From: Affinundibacterium nitidum
GTDB lineage: Bacteria; Pseudomonadota; Gammaproteobacteria; Burkholderiales; Burkholderiaceae_D
Direction of reading: 5' to 3'
NCBI RefSeq assembly: GCF_014284155.1
Contig: NZ_JACOFZ010000010.1
Coordinates: 1-64,000 of the forward strand
Length of the DNA: 64,000 bases
Positions 36,111-45,332 of this stretch are shown here, piece after piece. Position numbers and translations under genes: made by a program. Each line of letters starts with the position of its first letter. Positions within the stretch are counted from its first letter, which is position 1. The notes beneath the pieces are model-generated. The model worked only from the letters and a program-made list of their open reading frames with translations, was not told where the DNA came from and made no database searches.

Positions 36111-36866
36111 ATGTTGACAGCGATTATTGCCGATGATGAAGATTTGCCGCGTAAAGACTTGCGTCGTATGTTGGAGCAAGCATGGCCCGAGCTACAAATT
36201 GTGGCGGAGGCCGAACATGGTGCGGATGCCTTAGAAGCGATTCAGCAACATCAACCAGATTTCGCCTTCCTCGATATTCGCATGCCAGGTATGACAGGTT
36301 TAGATGTGGCGAATGCCACTAGGGGCCGTTGCCAAGTCGTATTTACGACAGCGTATGACAACCATGCCTTGGAAGCTTTCGCTGCTGGCGCCATCGATTA
36401 CTTGCTCAAACCTATCGTGCAAGATCGTCTAAACGATGCCATCGCGCGGTTGAAAGAGCGTATGAACACGAAGGCCGCACCCACAGATTTGAGTCAGTTA
36501 ATGCAAGAGCTCGATAAGCGCTTGCGGGCTCCTGTAGCGGAGCGTATTCGTTGGATTAGCGCTAGTGTCGGCGACACCATCAAGATGTTTCCGATTGAAA
36601 AAGTGCTGTTCTTTACCTCCGATGAAAAGTACACACGGGTCGTTACAGCGGAAGACGAGGCCCATGTGCGCAAGCCGCTGAAAGAAATTATTGATGGACT
36701 AGACCCAGAACTATTCTGGCAGATCCATCGCGGTACGATAGTTCGTGCCGACGCCATTGCAAAGGCGCATCGCGATGAATTAGGTAAGGTCAGTGTCGAG
36801 TTGCGCGGCATCAAAGAGACTCTAAAGGTGAGCCAAGCTTACGCTTGGCGCTTTAAACCAATGTAA
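36111..36866 (+). CDS. LytTR-family response regulator
   Basis: The 251-residue protein has a receiver domain (D9-D10 in ADDEDLPR, phospho-acceptor in FLDIRMPGMTGLD, K104-type Lys in LLKPIVQ) and a LytTR DNA-binding domain (about 145-250: RWISASVGDTIKMFPIEKVLFFTSDEKYTRV through QIHRGTIVRADAIAKAHRDELGKVSVELRG). It is the intact counterpart of the broken regulator at 216-804. LytTR regulators often control transporters or envelope genes; the POT transporter immediately downstream is the obvious candidate target (inference). Confidence 0.92.
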   Translation: MLTAIIADDEDLPRKDLRRMLEQAWPELQIVAEAEHGADALEAIQQHQPDFAFLDIRMPGMTGLDVANATRGRCQVVFTTAYDNHALEAFAAGAIDYLLKPIVQDRLNDAIARLKERMNTKAAPTDLSQLMQELDKRLRAPVAERIRWISASVGDTIKMFPIEKVLFFTSDEKYTRVVTAEDEAHVRKPLKEIIDGLDPELFWQIHRGTIVRADAIAKAHRDELGKVSVELRGIKETLKVSQAYAWRFKPM

Positions 36867-36872
36867 ATATGC

Positions 36873-36912
36873 ATCAACACCATTTAGGACTAAGGTACTA
36901 GGTGGTGTTGAT
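36873..36912 (+). terminator. Stem-loop after the LytTR regulator
   Basis: ATCAACACCA (36873-36882) and TGGTGTTGAT (36903-36912) form a 10-bp stem with a 20-base loop. There is no T run after it, so it may be only a weak terminator or mRNA end. Confidence 0.4.
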
Positions 36913-37052
36913 TTCAAGAAAGTACAAATTTCCCCTACATGCCGGCGGGCTATTTTCCTCTTTTCCGCAACGCGCAATCGATCTACAGGTTTTCCACCCA
37001 CAAATTGGTCTCATCTCCTGCTTTTCTGGTTTAGAATGCACCGTCATTGAAA

Positions 37053-37104
37053 TTCCCTACCTGAAAATCAAGGTTTTTAAGGTGCAGGGAAACTCGATTT
37101 TCAG
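37053..37104 (+). promoter_or_regulatory. Interleaved stem-loops upstream of the POT transporter
   Basis: TTCCCTACCT (37053-37062) can pair with AGGT-gc-AGGGAA (37080-37091). CTGAAAATC (37061-37069), in the loop, can pair perfectly with GATTTTCAG (37096-37104). The two pairings interleave and share bases 37061-37062, so they would form a pseudoknot or two exclusive states. The element ends 53 bp before the transporter start. Whether it acts as RNA or as a protein site on DNA is unknown. Confidence 0.45.
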
Positions 37105-37156
37105 CGATTTAAACCGGTATTAGCCAAATCAAAATATTAACAAGAGGAGAAATTGC

Positions 37157-38665
37157 ATGAGTGGTGCTGCAATCACACCGGGTCAAGAGGCCCCAATTCC
37201 AGAGTTTAAGCAAATCATGGGGCATCCTGCTCCATTATGGATGTTATTTATGTCTGAGTTCTGGGAACGCTTTGCGTTCTACGGCATTCGTTGGGCATTG
37301 GTGTTGTATATCGTCAGTCAGTTTTACGGTGGTGATGCTTCTGGTCAAGCGGATGCTAGTGCTACTTATGGCTCTTATTTGGCCTTAGTTTATGCGGCAG
37401 CATTATTTGGTGGCTATGTTGCTGATAAAGTTATCGGGTACCAACGCTCGATTCTAGTAGGCGCCGTGTTTATGGCGGCAGGTCTCTTTATGATCTCTAT
37501 TCCAAACCATGATGTGTTTAACTTTGGATTAGCGACCATTATCGTCGGCAATGGTTTGTTTAAACCAAATATTTCAACAATGGTTGGAAAGCTTTATAGT
37601 GCTGCAGATTCACGTCGTGACTCTGGTTTTACCATCTTTTACATGGGGATCAATATCGGTGGTATGGTTGCGCCGATGCTGACAGAGTATTTGGCCCGTA
37701 AAGTTTTTAACGTTGGCAATGTTCCCGCTTACAAGATTGTATTTATCGCTGCAGGCATAGGTATGCTGTTGAGTCTAATATGGTTTGCCATTGGCCGCAA
37801 AATGCTAAAAGGAATTGGCGCTCCGATTGAAGGTGCTGAGGGACCAACAAGAGTCATTTACGTTGTTATTGGAGGACTGTGTGCAGTGCCTCTCATGTAC
37901 TTTTTCTTGTCCATGAGCAGTACGATTTTGGCGTGGGTTCTTGGTGTTTTGTTTATAGGTCTTTCTGTTATTTTGTTCATAGAAGGATTGAAAAATGGCA
38001 ACATAGCGCGAGACAAAGTGATCGCGATGATGCTGATCTTTGTATTTAATATTTTGTTCTGGATGTTCTTTGAGCAAGCAGGAAGCTCTTTCACATTCTT
38101 GACTGAAAAAATCGTGAACCGCGATGCGTTTGGTTTCGAGGTGCCGATTGCGTGGTATCAAAGCGTGAATTCACTCGCAATTATTCTTTTCGCCCCTGTG
38201 ATCGCAGCAATCTGGGTTTTGCTGGAACGTCGAAAATTGAATCCATCTATCCCAAGAAAATTCGGTCTTGGTTTGATCGGAAATGCTGTTGCTTTCGGTT
38301 TCTTAGTATTTGCTTTGAAGACCATGCAAGATGATAAGTCTATGATCCCTTTTTGGCCTTTGATCCTAGTTTATGTTATTCAGTCTTTAGGTGAACTGTG
38401 TTTATCTCCAATTGGCTTATCGATGGTAACAAAGTTAGCACCAGTTCGATTGGTTGGTTTTGGGATGGGCGGTTGGTTCCTTTCCACTGGGATTGGAAAT
38501 AACCTTTCCGGTATCTTCGCAGGCCACGTAAGCGGCTCAACAGGGATGACCGTAACATCTGCAATCAATGGTTACACCTTTGGCTTCTATTCCTTGTTAG
38601 GCGCTGGTGTGGTGTTATTCTTGATCGCACCATTGATGCAAAAATTGATGCATGGCGTGAAGTAA
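37157..38665 (+). CDS. POT/PTR family proton-coupled oligopeptide transporter
   Basis: The 502-residue protein has about 14 membrane helices. MSEFWERFAFYGIRWALVLYI matches the ExxERFxYYG motif of helix 1 in POT transporters, and the PTR2-type region FKPNISTMVGKLY with FTIFYMGINIGG follows. It would import di- and tripeptides with protons. AGAGGAGA lies before the start. The gene follows the LytS/LytTR pair on the same strand after 290 bp with its own leader, which suggests separate but linked control. It ends at a strong terminator. Confidence 0.92.
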   Translation: MSGAAITPGQEAPIPEFKQIMGHPAPLWMLFMSEFWERFAFYGIRWALVLYIVSQFYGGDASGQADASATYGSYLALVYAAALFGGYVADKVIGYQRSILVGAVFMAAGLFMISIPNHDVFNFGLATIIVGNGLFKPNISTMVGKLYSAADSRRDSGFTIFYMGINIGGMVAPMLTEYLARKVFNVGNVPAYKIVFIAAGIGMLLSLIWFAIGRKMLKGIGAPIEGAEGPTRVIYVVIGGLCAVPLMYFFLSMSSTILAWVLGVLFIGLSVILFIEGLKNGNIARDKVIAMMLIFVFNILFWMFFEQAGSSFTFLTEKIVNRDAFGFEVPIAWYQSVNSLAIILFAPVIAAIWVLLERRKLNPSIPRKFGLGLIGNAVAFGFLVFALKTMQDDKSMIPFWPLILVYVIQSLGELCLSPIGLSMVTKLAPVRLVGFGMGGWFLSTGIGNNLSGIFAGHVSGSTGMTVTSAINGYTFGFYSLLGAGVVLFLIAPLMQKLMHGVK

Positions 38666-38712
38666 TTTGGTATTAGATTGGGTTTGCCTGACGTCGAGTC
38701 GGTAGGCCCAAG

Positions 38713-38746
38713 CAATAAAAAAGCGGCCTAGGCCGCTTTTTTATTG
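38713..38746. terminator. Perfectly palindromic bidirectional terminator
   Basis: A 34-base perfect palindrome centred on GGCC-TAGGCC at 38725-38734 with A/T runs on both sides ends both the POT gene and the converging DUF945 gene. Confidence 0.93.
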
Positions 38747-38796
38747 TCTGCTGCGTTGACGGCAGCAGAATCCTTTTTGCTTTAATCAAAGAAGGC

Positions 38797-40305
38797 TTAT
38801 TCTGGTACCGGTGGTGGTACTTCATCTGCAGGCATCACAGGAGCTGCGGCCGGCATGGCTGGGTAAGGCTTGCCATTGATCGTCAACTTGCCGTTCTTCC
38901 AAACGATCTGTGAGCTTAATGTTTTGTCTTTACGCAGAATATAACCTTGACCTTCCATTGCACCGATTGACGCTTTTGCGCCACTCAACATCATGCTGCG
39001 TGCGTTTGGATCTTTTTGTGTCAGGTTGATCACTTCTTCGATCAATGGGTCTGCCAAGCTGACATCCATGTCGGCTTCCACTTTGTTCATCAAGATGTTC
39101 ATGTTGCCGAAGTCTGCTTCGGTTACGCCTGGCAATTTTACCTTGGCAGAAGTCTTAAATTCGCCGCCTTTACCACTGATACTCAAACGATCGAGAGCGA
39201 TGCTAGGATCATATTTTAAGAATTCCATCGCGTATTTCTGCCAAATGCCTTGGAAAGCCATCAGTTGTGCGCTTGGATCGCCAGATTTAGAAACCGCAGA
39301 AAATTCAATTGCCAACTTATTCAAAGTTGGTGCATGGATATTCTTCACAGAGTAGTCGTAGTGGAAGTTATTTAACTCCACATCCTTGACCTTGATATTA
39401 GCAACGCCAAATTTCAAGCCCATTTCGAGGAGATCATTTTTGTGTGTGCTGTCAGATTCGAGCGTGACATCCTTAACGTTGAAACCTTCGCCCGCTTTCG
39501 TAGAGAAATCAATTGCCGCGATATTGGCCTTGGTTTTGCCAACAAAAATCATGCCGCCAGGAATAACGCGTTGCGCATCACCTTTTAACTTGATTTCACC
39601 CATTTTGAAGTTAGCTGCGCCATTGGTGTCTGCGCCGTCTAAGCCTGGTGCAGTCATTTCAACACTGAGTTTGTTGTAGTCTTCGTCGAAGCCTACTTCC
39701 ATCTTGACACCCTTCCAATCAATCTTGGTTTGAGACATGCCAGTTGTGGTCGTGGTGAAAGCTGGACTGCTTAATTTCAAAGTGCCGCCGCCGCCGTAAT
39801 TCAAAATTGTTGTGATCTCGAGGAATTTTTTCTCGCCGAAAACTTTTTTGATTTCTGCCAACACTTCCGGATCTAATACCAATTCTGTGTCGACCTTACC
39901 AGCTGCGATACCGAAAATGCCTGGTACTGGGCCGTGTTTGATGTGATTGATTACACGAATTTGAATTGGCTTACTCAATTTGTTGAGTTCATTCATCTGC
40001 TCAGGTGTCATGACAGGCGTCTCCGCCTCTGCTTCAGCACCTTCTTGGAATGAGCCAGCCATGCCAGGCAAAGGTACGCCAGGCATCGCGCCCGCCAAAT
40101 TCAACTCATAGGTTTGCTCTTGTGTTGAGGAGAAGATGCCACGGGTATAAGTTTGTTTGACGACTTTGAAGTTCGACAACAAAGGATCTTTCTTTTCTGC
40201 TTTATTTAGTTTGGCTTCAAGGCGTTGCCCAGTGAACCAGGCAGATGCAGGATAGCCCACAGCAAGTGCGGCAACGACGGCGATAGCGATCGAACTCTTT
40301 TTCAT
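38797..40305 (-). CDS. YdgA family protein (DUF945)
   Basis: The 502-residue protein has an N-terminal signal or anchor (MKKSSIAIAVVAALAVGYPASAWFTGQRLEAKL) and a long soluble body of beta-strand-rich sequence. The opening and the later KTYTRGIFSS-like and HYDYSV segments fit the DUF945/YdgA family, periplasmic proteins of unknown function related by fold to AsmA-type lipid-transfer chambers in my recollection. The Pro-rich end (MPADEVPPPVPE) is unstructured. It is monocistronic, between two minus-strand signalling genes and the terminator. Confidence 0.83.
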   Translation of the reverse strand: MKKSSIAIAVVAALAVGYPASAWFTGQRLEAKLNKAEKKDPLLSNFKVVKQTYTRGIFSSTQEQTYELNLAGAMPGVPLPGMAGSFQEGAEAEAETPVMTPEQMNELNKLSKPIQIRVINHIKHGPVPGIFGIAAGKVDTELVLDPEVLAEIKKVFGEKKFLEITTILNYGGGGTLKLSSPAFTTTTTGMSQTKIDWKGVKMEVGFDEDYNKLSVEMTAPGLDGADTNGAANFKMGEIKLKGDAQRVIPGGMIFVGKTKANIAAIDFSTKAGEGFNVKDVTLESDSTHKNDLLEMGLKFGVANIKVKDVELNNFHYDYSVKNIHAPTLNKLAIEFSAVSKSGDPSAQLMAFQGIWQKYAMEFLKYDPSIALDRLSISGKGGEFKTSAKVKLPGVTEADFGNMNILMNKVEADMDVSLADPLIEEVINLTQKDPNARSMMLSGAKASIGAMEGQGYILRKDKTLSSQIVWKNGKLTINGKPYPAMPAAAPVMPADEVPPPVPE

Positions 40306-40475
40306 GGGAATGATCCTTTGAATAGTTTGAAAAAGTAAAAAATGGTAGCCAGAAGTGTAACGGGATTTGCTTCATTTGTGCTGCATCGCAGCGAAATTTC
40401 GGAATGAAATCCACAGACATGTGATCAACGGTCGAATTGCGAGGACGAGTGCCTAGCGATTGGTAGGACGCTAAT

Positions 40476-42902
40476 TCAGCTGGCCAGCGATTGAGCGCGC
40501 TCTTCATTGCCGCTCAGAAAGCTCGCTTCAAATTCATGAGGATCCATTGCCTTCGCAATTAAGTAACCTTGAATTTGATCGCAATCTAGTGAATTCAACA
40601 AATCTTTTTGCTCTTGTGTTTCGACCCCTTCTGCAATCACCTGCAGTTTTAGGGCGTGCGCCAGACTGATAATAGCGGTGACAATGGCCACATCACTTTC
40701 ATCCTTTGGCAAATTCATCACAAAAGAATGGTCTATCTTGAGTTTATTGATGGGGAAGCGTTTTAAGTAACTTAAGCTTGAATAACCCGTTCCGAAGTCA
40801 TCAATCGCCATCTTTACTCCAAGGCGGGCGATTGCATCTAGCTTTTTAAGTGTCTCTTGTGCGTCTCGTATCAGGATCGATTCAGTCAACTCGAGTTCGA
40901 TGCAACTTGGGTCAAGATGCGCATCACATAAGGCGTTCGACAAGGATTCGACAAAATTTGCTTGTTGGAATTGCAGCGCAGAGACGTTAATCGAAATCAG
41001 AATACGTCGGCCGTTTTTGTTCCATGCGGCTGCTTGTGCAATGGCAGTCTGCATGACCCAATTTCCGATTGCAATAATTAAGCCGGTTTCTTCTGCAATG
41101 GGGATAAACTTTGCTGGGCTGATTTCTCCTAGCTCTTTGTCGTGCCAACGAATCAAGGCTTCGGCGCCAAAAATCTGATGGGAACCAAGGCAGTATAGCG
41201 GTTGGAAATGCAAGCGGAATTCTTGATGCTCCAAGGCTTGACGCATGGCGTGATCAATCTTCATCCGCGAGAGAAGACCGATGTTCATTTTTCGCTGATA
41301 AAAGCGGAAGTCGGAGCGCCCGCGTTCTTTGACGTAGTACATCGCGCTATCAGCATTTTTAATGAGATCTTGCATTTGCGTACCATCATCTGGGTACAGG
41401 GCAATACCTATGCTGCAGGTGACGGTGAACTCGATGCCATCGAGGTTGAACGGTGCGCTCAAATCTGCCAACACACGCCGTGCGCAAATCTCTGCGCCAC
41501 CCGCATCCGCTTGATGTAAAAGTAAAACAAACTCATCGCCACCAAGACGTGCTGCAGTGTCGACTTGTCTTAAGCATTTTTTCAAGCGATCTGTGACTTC
41601 AACTAAGACGCGGTCGCCAAATGGATGCCCAAGCGAATCATTGATCTGTTTGAAATTGTCGAGATCAAGAAACAGTAAGGCGAATTGCCCATGGTCTCGA
41701 CTGGCGTGGGTGATGGACTGTGAGATCCGCTCTTCCAACAGCATGCGATTCGGTAAGCCCGTCAATGCATCGGTGAAAGCGAGTTCTTCAATTTTTTGCT
41801 TGGCGTTATAGTTTTCCGTACGGTCTTTAAAGAAGCCGATAGTATGTATCGTCTGTCCTTCTTCGTTTTGCACGCGCACTAAAGAGATCATGCAAAGGTA
41901 GGCATGTCCATCCTTACGACGGTTCCATAATTCACCTTCCCAAAAACCATCGAGTGCTAGCTCATCGAGCATGCGTTTGAGAATATCGGCATTGCTGTGA
42001 TCGAGGAAAAAGTCGCTGATGCTCATGCCCAACATATCAATTTCGGAAAATTGTGTAAGGCGCTCAAAGCTAGGGTTAGTGGTGATGATGCGTTGTTCTT
42101 CGTCGGTAATAAATATCGCATCGGTGCTCGCTTCAAAGACCTTGGACGCTAATTGTAAGCGTGCTTGATCGAGCAATTTTTGAGAAATATCGCGAAATGA
42201 ATATACCCGACCTATCGGTCGTCCGCGCGCATATTGGGGAAGAGTCACACGTTCCAACACTTTTCCTGAATGCAGAACTAAGACATCACTTGCTTCCATC
42301 AGGGGTGAACGACGAATAGCTGCGAGTCTTTCGTTGTAATGACTAGCATCGACCATGCAATTATCCATCCACGCATAGACGCCAACATCATTGCGACTGG
42401 TGAGGAGCTCTTCCGGCAAACCCCAGAGTTTGGCGAAAAGGTGGTTGTAACTACGAATGCTGCCATCAAGATCGGTCACTAAGATGCCGTCTGCTGTTGA
42501 TTCGAGAGTCGCACGCAATTCTGAAATGAGCTTTTCGAGTTCGGTTTCAACTTGACGTTGATCGGTATGATCGCGAATCGCGACAACATACATCGATGTC
42601 GAAACATCGAGTCGTGCCAAGGTCACTCTGCGCATAACGTGAATCGCTTGCCCGTCTGCTCGTCGTAATAAAGTCTCGGAATAAATATTATTGGATAGCC
42701 CTGCTGCGACGTCTTCCCAGAAGAACATATCTTCAGGTGCTGCCGCTAAATCAATGACCGAGCGACCAGGAAGTGTGTGTGAGGGAACGCCTAATAATTT
42801 ATGTGCTGCACGGTTTGCTGCAACCACAGTTAGTTGAACAGGTTCAACTAATAAAACCGCTTCTAGCATGCCTTCGATCAAGGCTTCCCAAGGTTGCGTC
42901 AT
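40476..42902 (-). CDS. PAS-GGDEF-EAL cyclic-di-GMP protein
   Basis: The 808-residue soluble protein has three PAS-type domains (about 5-120, 125-240 and 245-370), a GGDEF domain with the intact motif at 454-458 (RLGGDEFVLL) and an EAL domain with EAL at 581-583 (GAEALIRW), plus DDFGTGYSSLSYLKRFPINKLKID and EGVE. Both catalytic signatures look intact, so it may both make and degrade cyclic-di-GMP or switch between these. It overlaps the HD-GYP gene by one base (TAATG), placing synthesis and two types of breakdown in one transcript. Confidence 0.93.
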   Translation of the reverse strand: MTQPWEALIEGMLEAVLLVEPVQLTVVAANRAAHKLLGVPSHTLPGRSVIDLAAAPEDMFFWEDVAAGLSNNIYSETLLRRADGQAIHVMRRVTLARLDVSTSMYVVAIRDHTDQRQVETELEKLISELRATLESTADGILVTDLDGSIRSYNHLFAKLWGLPEELLTSRNDVGVYAWMDNCMVDASHYNERLAAIRRSPLMEASDVLVLHSGKVLERVTLPQYARGRPIGRVYSFRDISQKLLDQARLQLASKVFEASTDAIFITDEEQRIITTNPSFERLTQFSEIDMLGMSISDFFLDHSNADILKRMLDELALDGFWEGELWNRRKDGHAYLCMISLVRVQNEEGQTIHTIGFFKDRTENYNAKQKIEELAFTDALTGLPNRMLLEERISQSITHASRDHGQFALLFLDLDNFKQINDSLGHPFGDRVLVEVTDRLKKCLRQVDTAARLGGDEFVLLLHQADAGGAEICARRVLADLSAPFNLDGIEFTVTCSIGIALYPDDGTQMQDLIKNADSAMYYVKERGRSDFRFYQRKMNIGLLSRMKIDHAMRQALEHQEFRLHFQPLYCLGSHQIFGAEALIRWHDKELGEISPAKFIPIAEETGLIIAIGNWVMQTAIAQAAAWNKNGRRILISINVSALQFQQANFVESLSNALCDAHLDPSCIELELTESILIRDAQETLKKLDAIARLGVKMAIDDFGTGYSSLSYLKRFPINKLKIDHSFVMNLPKDESDVAIVTAIISLAHALKLQVIAEGVETQEQKDLLNSLDCDQIQGYLIAKAMDPHEFEASFLSGNEERAQSLAS

Positions 42903-44188
42903 TATCGTACCGCCGCCATTTGAGGGTTGGAGTCGATACCATGCATATCGCTTGCGCGCTCAAAGAAATAGCATAGACGCTTACGAGGAGACAAATAGTC
43001 ATAAACGGCTTTCGGTAACTGTATAGGTTTCAAGCTACGGCGAATGCCAATTTCTGATTCATGCTCAAGATTAATGATTAAGGCTTCGTCAATCGGCACA
43101 TGAGGATCGTGAATAATCACACGTGGCTTGATAGGACGAGCGGAGTTGACGGATACCACCATCGCATAGCGCTCATCACTTAATTGCACCACCGATCCTG
43201 GTGGGTAAATGCCCATCATCTTTATGAATGCGGTCAGCGTGTGGGTGTCGGATTGCGATTTGTTTTTCGTGAATAGTTGCGATAAGGCTTCATGCGGTGT
43301 GACAGCCATCGATACATTGCTGGGGTTACACAGGTTGTCGAACCGATTGACCAAAGAAATAATGCGACTGAGCGACGTCATTTTGTCACCGGAGATTTGG
43401 CTAGGATAGCCACTACCGTCGGCAAACTCATGGTGTTGTGCGATCAATAAAGTAGCGCTTGGCGAGAGCTGCATTTTGCGCGCCATATTGACACCATGCG
43501 CTACATGGCTTTGGTATAACTGGCGCTCTGCCATATTGCTTAGGTCATCGAGCCAACGTAAGCGATCTGGTAATTCCATCTTGCCGACGTCGTGCAATAG
43601 TGCACCGATGCCAAGCTCTAGCATGTCGTCTTTGGGAAGGTCTAAGGCCTTGCCGAGCAATAAAGAAATGATCGTGACGTTCACTGAATGTAGTGCCGTT
43701 TTTTCACCAGCTTTTTCAGCGAGCAAACGTATGGCAGTTTCTTCCTCTTGCAAAATGCCATCGAGCATGCCTTGTACCAACTTGACCGCTGTTTCTTGCG
43801 CGACCTTGGGTTGTGCATGAACTATTTCGCTGAGATGTTTAAAGTCTTGCGTGGCTTGACCGAATTGGCGTTCGCATACCATCAGGCTCGCTTGCTGATT
43901 CGCTAAAAGTGCCTTGCGTTGTTTCGCGGCCCTGGCTTCGGATGATTCTGTAATCTCCACCACCACCGGTTTGGGTGGCGCGACGGGCTTGCTTTCGGCC
44001 TGACTCTTTTCGGGTGAATAGCGAATTTTGCTTAAGCCGAGTGAGCGAAGTTTATACAGCTGCTCTTCCGTGCGGATTTCGAAACTGCTGACGGGAAAAG
44101 GGTGATCCATCCATCCCATATCGAGATAGATGTACAAGCCAATTCGCAGTTGCGATGGTTCAAGATAGTGCGTTTGTGCTTCCGTCAT
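42902..44188 (-). CDS. DUF3391-HD-GYP cyclic-di-GMP phosphodiesterase
   Basis: A 428-residue soluble protein. The N-terminal DUF3391 domain (about 8-130: LRIGLYIYLDMGWMDHPFP) precedes an HD-GYP domain with H199-D200 in LLHDVGKMELP, and HHEFADGSGYPSQISGDK with the GYP triad. The catalytic signature is complete. It is first gene of the two-gene transcript with the GGDEF-EAL protein; the promoter must be in 44189-44361, where nothing consensus-like stood out. Confidence 0.92.
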   Translation of the reverse strand: MTEAQTHYLEPSQLRIGLYIYLDMGWMDHPFPVSSFEIRTEEQLYKLRSLGLSKIRYSPEKSQAESKPVAPPKPVVVEITESSEARAAKQRKALLANQQASLMVCERQFGQATQDFKHLSEIVHAQPKVAQETAVKLVQGMLDGILQEEETAIRLLAEKAGEKTALHSVNVTIISLLLGKALDLPKDDMLELGIGALLHDVGKMELPDRLRWLDDLSNMAERQLYQSHVAHGVNMARKMQLSPSATLLIAQHHEFADGSGYPSQISGDKMTSLSRIISLVNRFDNLCNPSNVSMAVTPHEALSQLFTKNKSQSDTHTLTAFIKMMGIYPPGSVVQLSDERYAMVVSVNSARPIKPRVIIHDPHVPIDEALIINLEHESEIGIRRSLKPIQLPKAVYDYLSPRKRLCYFFERASDMHGIDSNPQMAAVR

Positions 44189-44361
44189 AGCGCTGGCAAT
44201 TGAGGAGAGGTGGTCACTACGCCCAGAAAATGTTTCTTCCTGTCAATTCTTTTAGTATAAGCCACATTGATAAGAAACGGTCTTTCTTTTTAGAAAAACT
44301 TTAGATTTTTTGCAGAAAAAATACGAATATTCATGAACTTAGCGTATGCCCACAGGAAAAC

Positions 44362-45120
44362 TTAGCGCTGGGTTTGGAAGTGTTCGTGCAATTGCTTGAG
44401 TTTTCCATTTTTCTGCAGTTGGATGATGCCCTTGTCAATTTGATCAATGATTTGCTTGGCTTGTGGGTGAGTTTTGCTGACAGCAAAGTGCAAGGGATAA
44501 CGCTCTGTTCCAGGGAGAGGCAAAATTTGGTATTCATTAGCGGAAAAGGGAACGAGGCCCAAATGTGCAAAGCCGTAAAACACTTCTTCCATATCCACCA
44601 CGATATCGCAATGACCACGATCGATCTTTCGTATCAAGCTGACGTAATTGGTGGCGCCACTTTCGATCTCCGTATTGCGAAGCCCTGTGTAAGCGGTTGA
44701 TGCGCCATGCAGTGAGCAGACTTTATAGCGGCTGAGATCTTTTAGCTCGCTGATCGGCGCCGTCGCGAAGGTTTTCTTTGCAAAAAAATAGGATGGCGTG
44801 AGGCTGAAATAAGGGCGAGAAAAGTAGAATTTTTGTTCACGTTCCGCGGTTTTAAAGCTCGACATGACGATATCGCTTCCTTGCACATTTTCCGCTTCTG
44901 CCAAGCATCGGGCCCAAGGTCGCAAGCGAACGATGGGCTGCGGACTCAAGGCCGCCTTTAAGACCTCGACCGATAAGCCCTGAACGGAGTTGTCTTTACT
45001 ACTGACGTAGGACATCGGGGGCCAACTACTATCCCCACCGCAGGCGCGTAAGCCGTCAGCGGCCATGCATGAGGTCGAAAGCAAGATCAAAAGGATGAAG
45101 GCTAAAAAACGCTGGCGCAT
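44362..45120 (-). CDS. Periplasmic solute-binding protein, SBP_bac_3 type
   Basis: The 252-residue protein has a signal peptide (MRQRFLAFILLILLSTSCMA-ADG) and a two-lobed polar amino acid-binding fold (SSWPPMSYVSSKDNSVQGLSVEVLKAAL opening, ISELKDLSRYKVCSLHGAS centre, DQIDKGIIQLQKNGKLKQLHEHF end). No ABC permease or ATPase gene is nearby, so it may serve as a stand-alone sensor-type binding protein. Its divergent neighbour is a metallophosphoesterase gene. Confidence 0.85.
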   Translation of the reverse strand: MRQRFLAFILLILLSTSCMAADGLRACGGDSSWPPMSYVSSKDNSVQGLSVEVLKAALSPQPIVRLRPWARCLAEAENVQGSDIVMSSFKTAEREQKFYFSRPYFSLTPSYFFAKKTFATAPISELKDLSRYKVCSLHGASTAYTGLRNTEIESGATNYVSLIRKIDRGHCDIVVDMEEVFYGFAHLGLVPFSANEYQILPLPGTERYPLHFAVSKTHPQAKQIIDQIDKGIIQLQKNGKLKQLHEHFQTQR

Positions 45121-45332
45121 TAAATTTTGTGGCTTAAAAGGACTTCATTCTAACCGTGAGCAAGGCTAGCCCGACAAGAATACTCTGCTTATCGGCTTAA
45201 AACGCTCAAACTGCAGTAACTCCCATGAACAAGGAGACAAATTGCGACATCTTTGAACCTGAAATTCTTCTGTTGGCTCATGCTTTCACTTACAATCAAA
45301 ATTTCGGGTTTTATCATTAAAGGCTCTACCCT

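Noticed and set aside
36902-37123. 73-codon frame before the POT gene
   Set aside because: No ribosome-binding site or recognisable product, and the same DNA forms the interleaved stem-loops.
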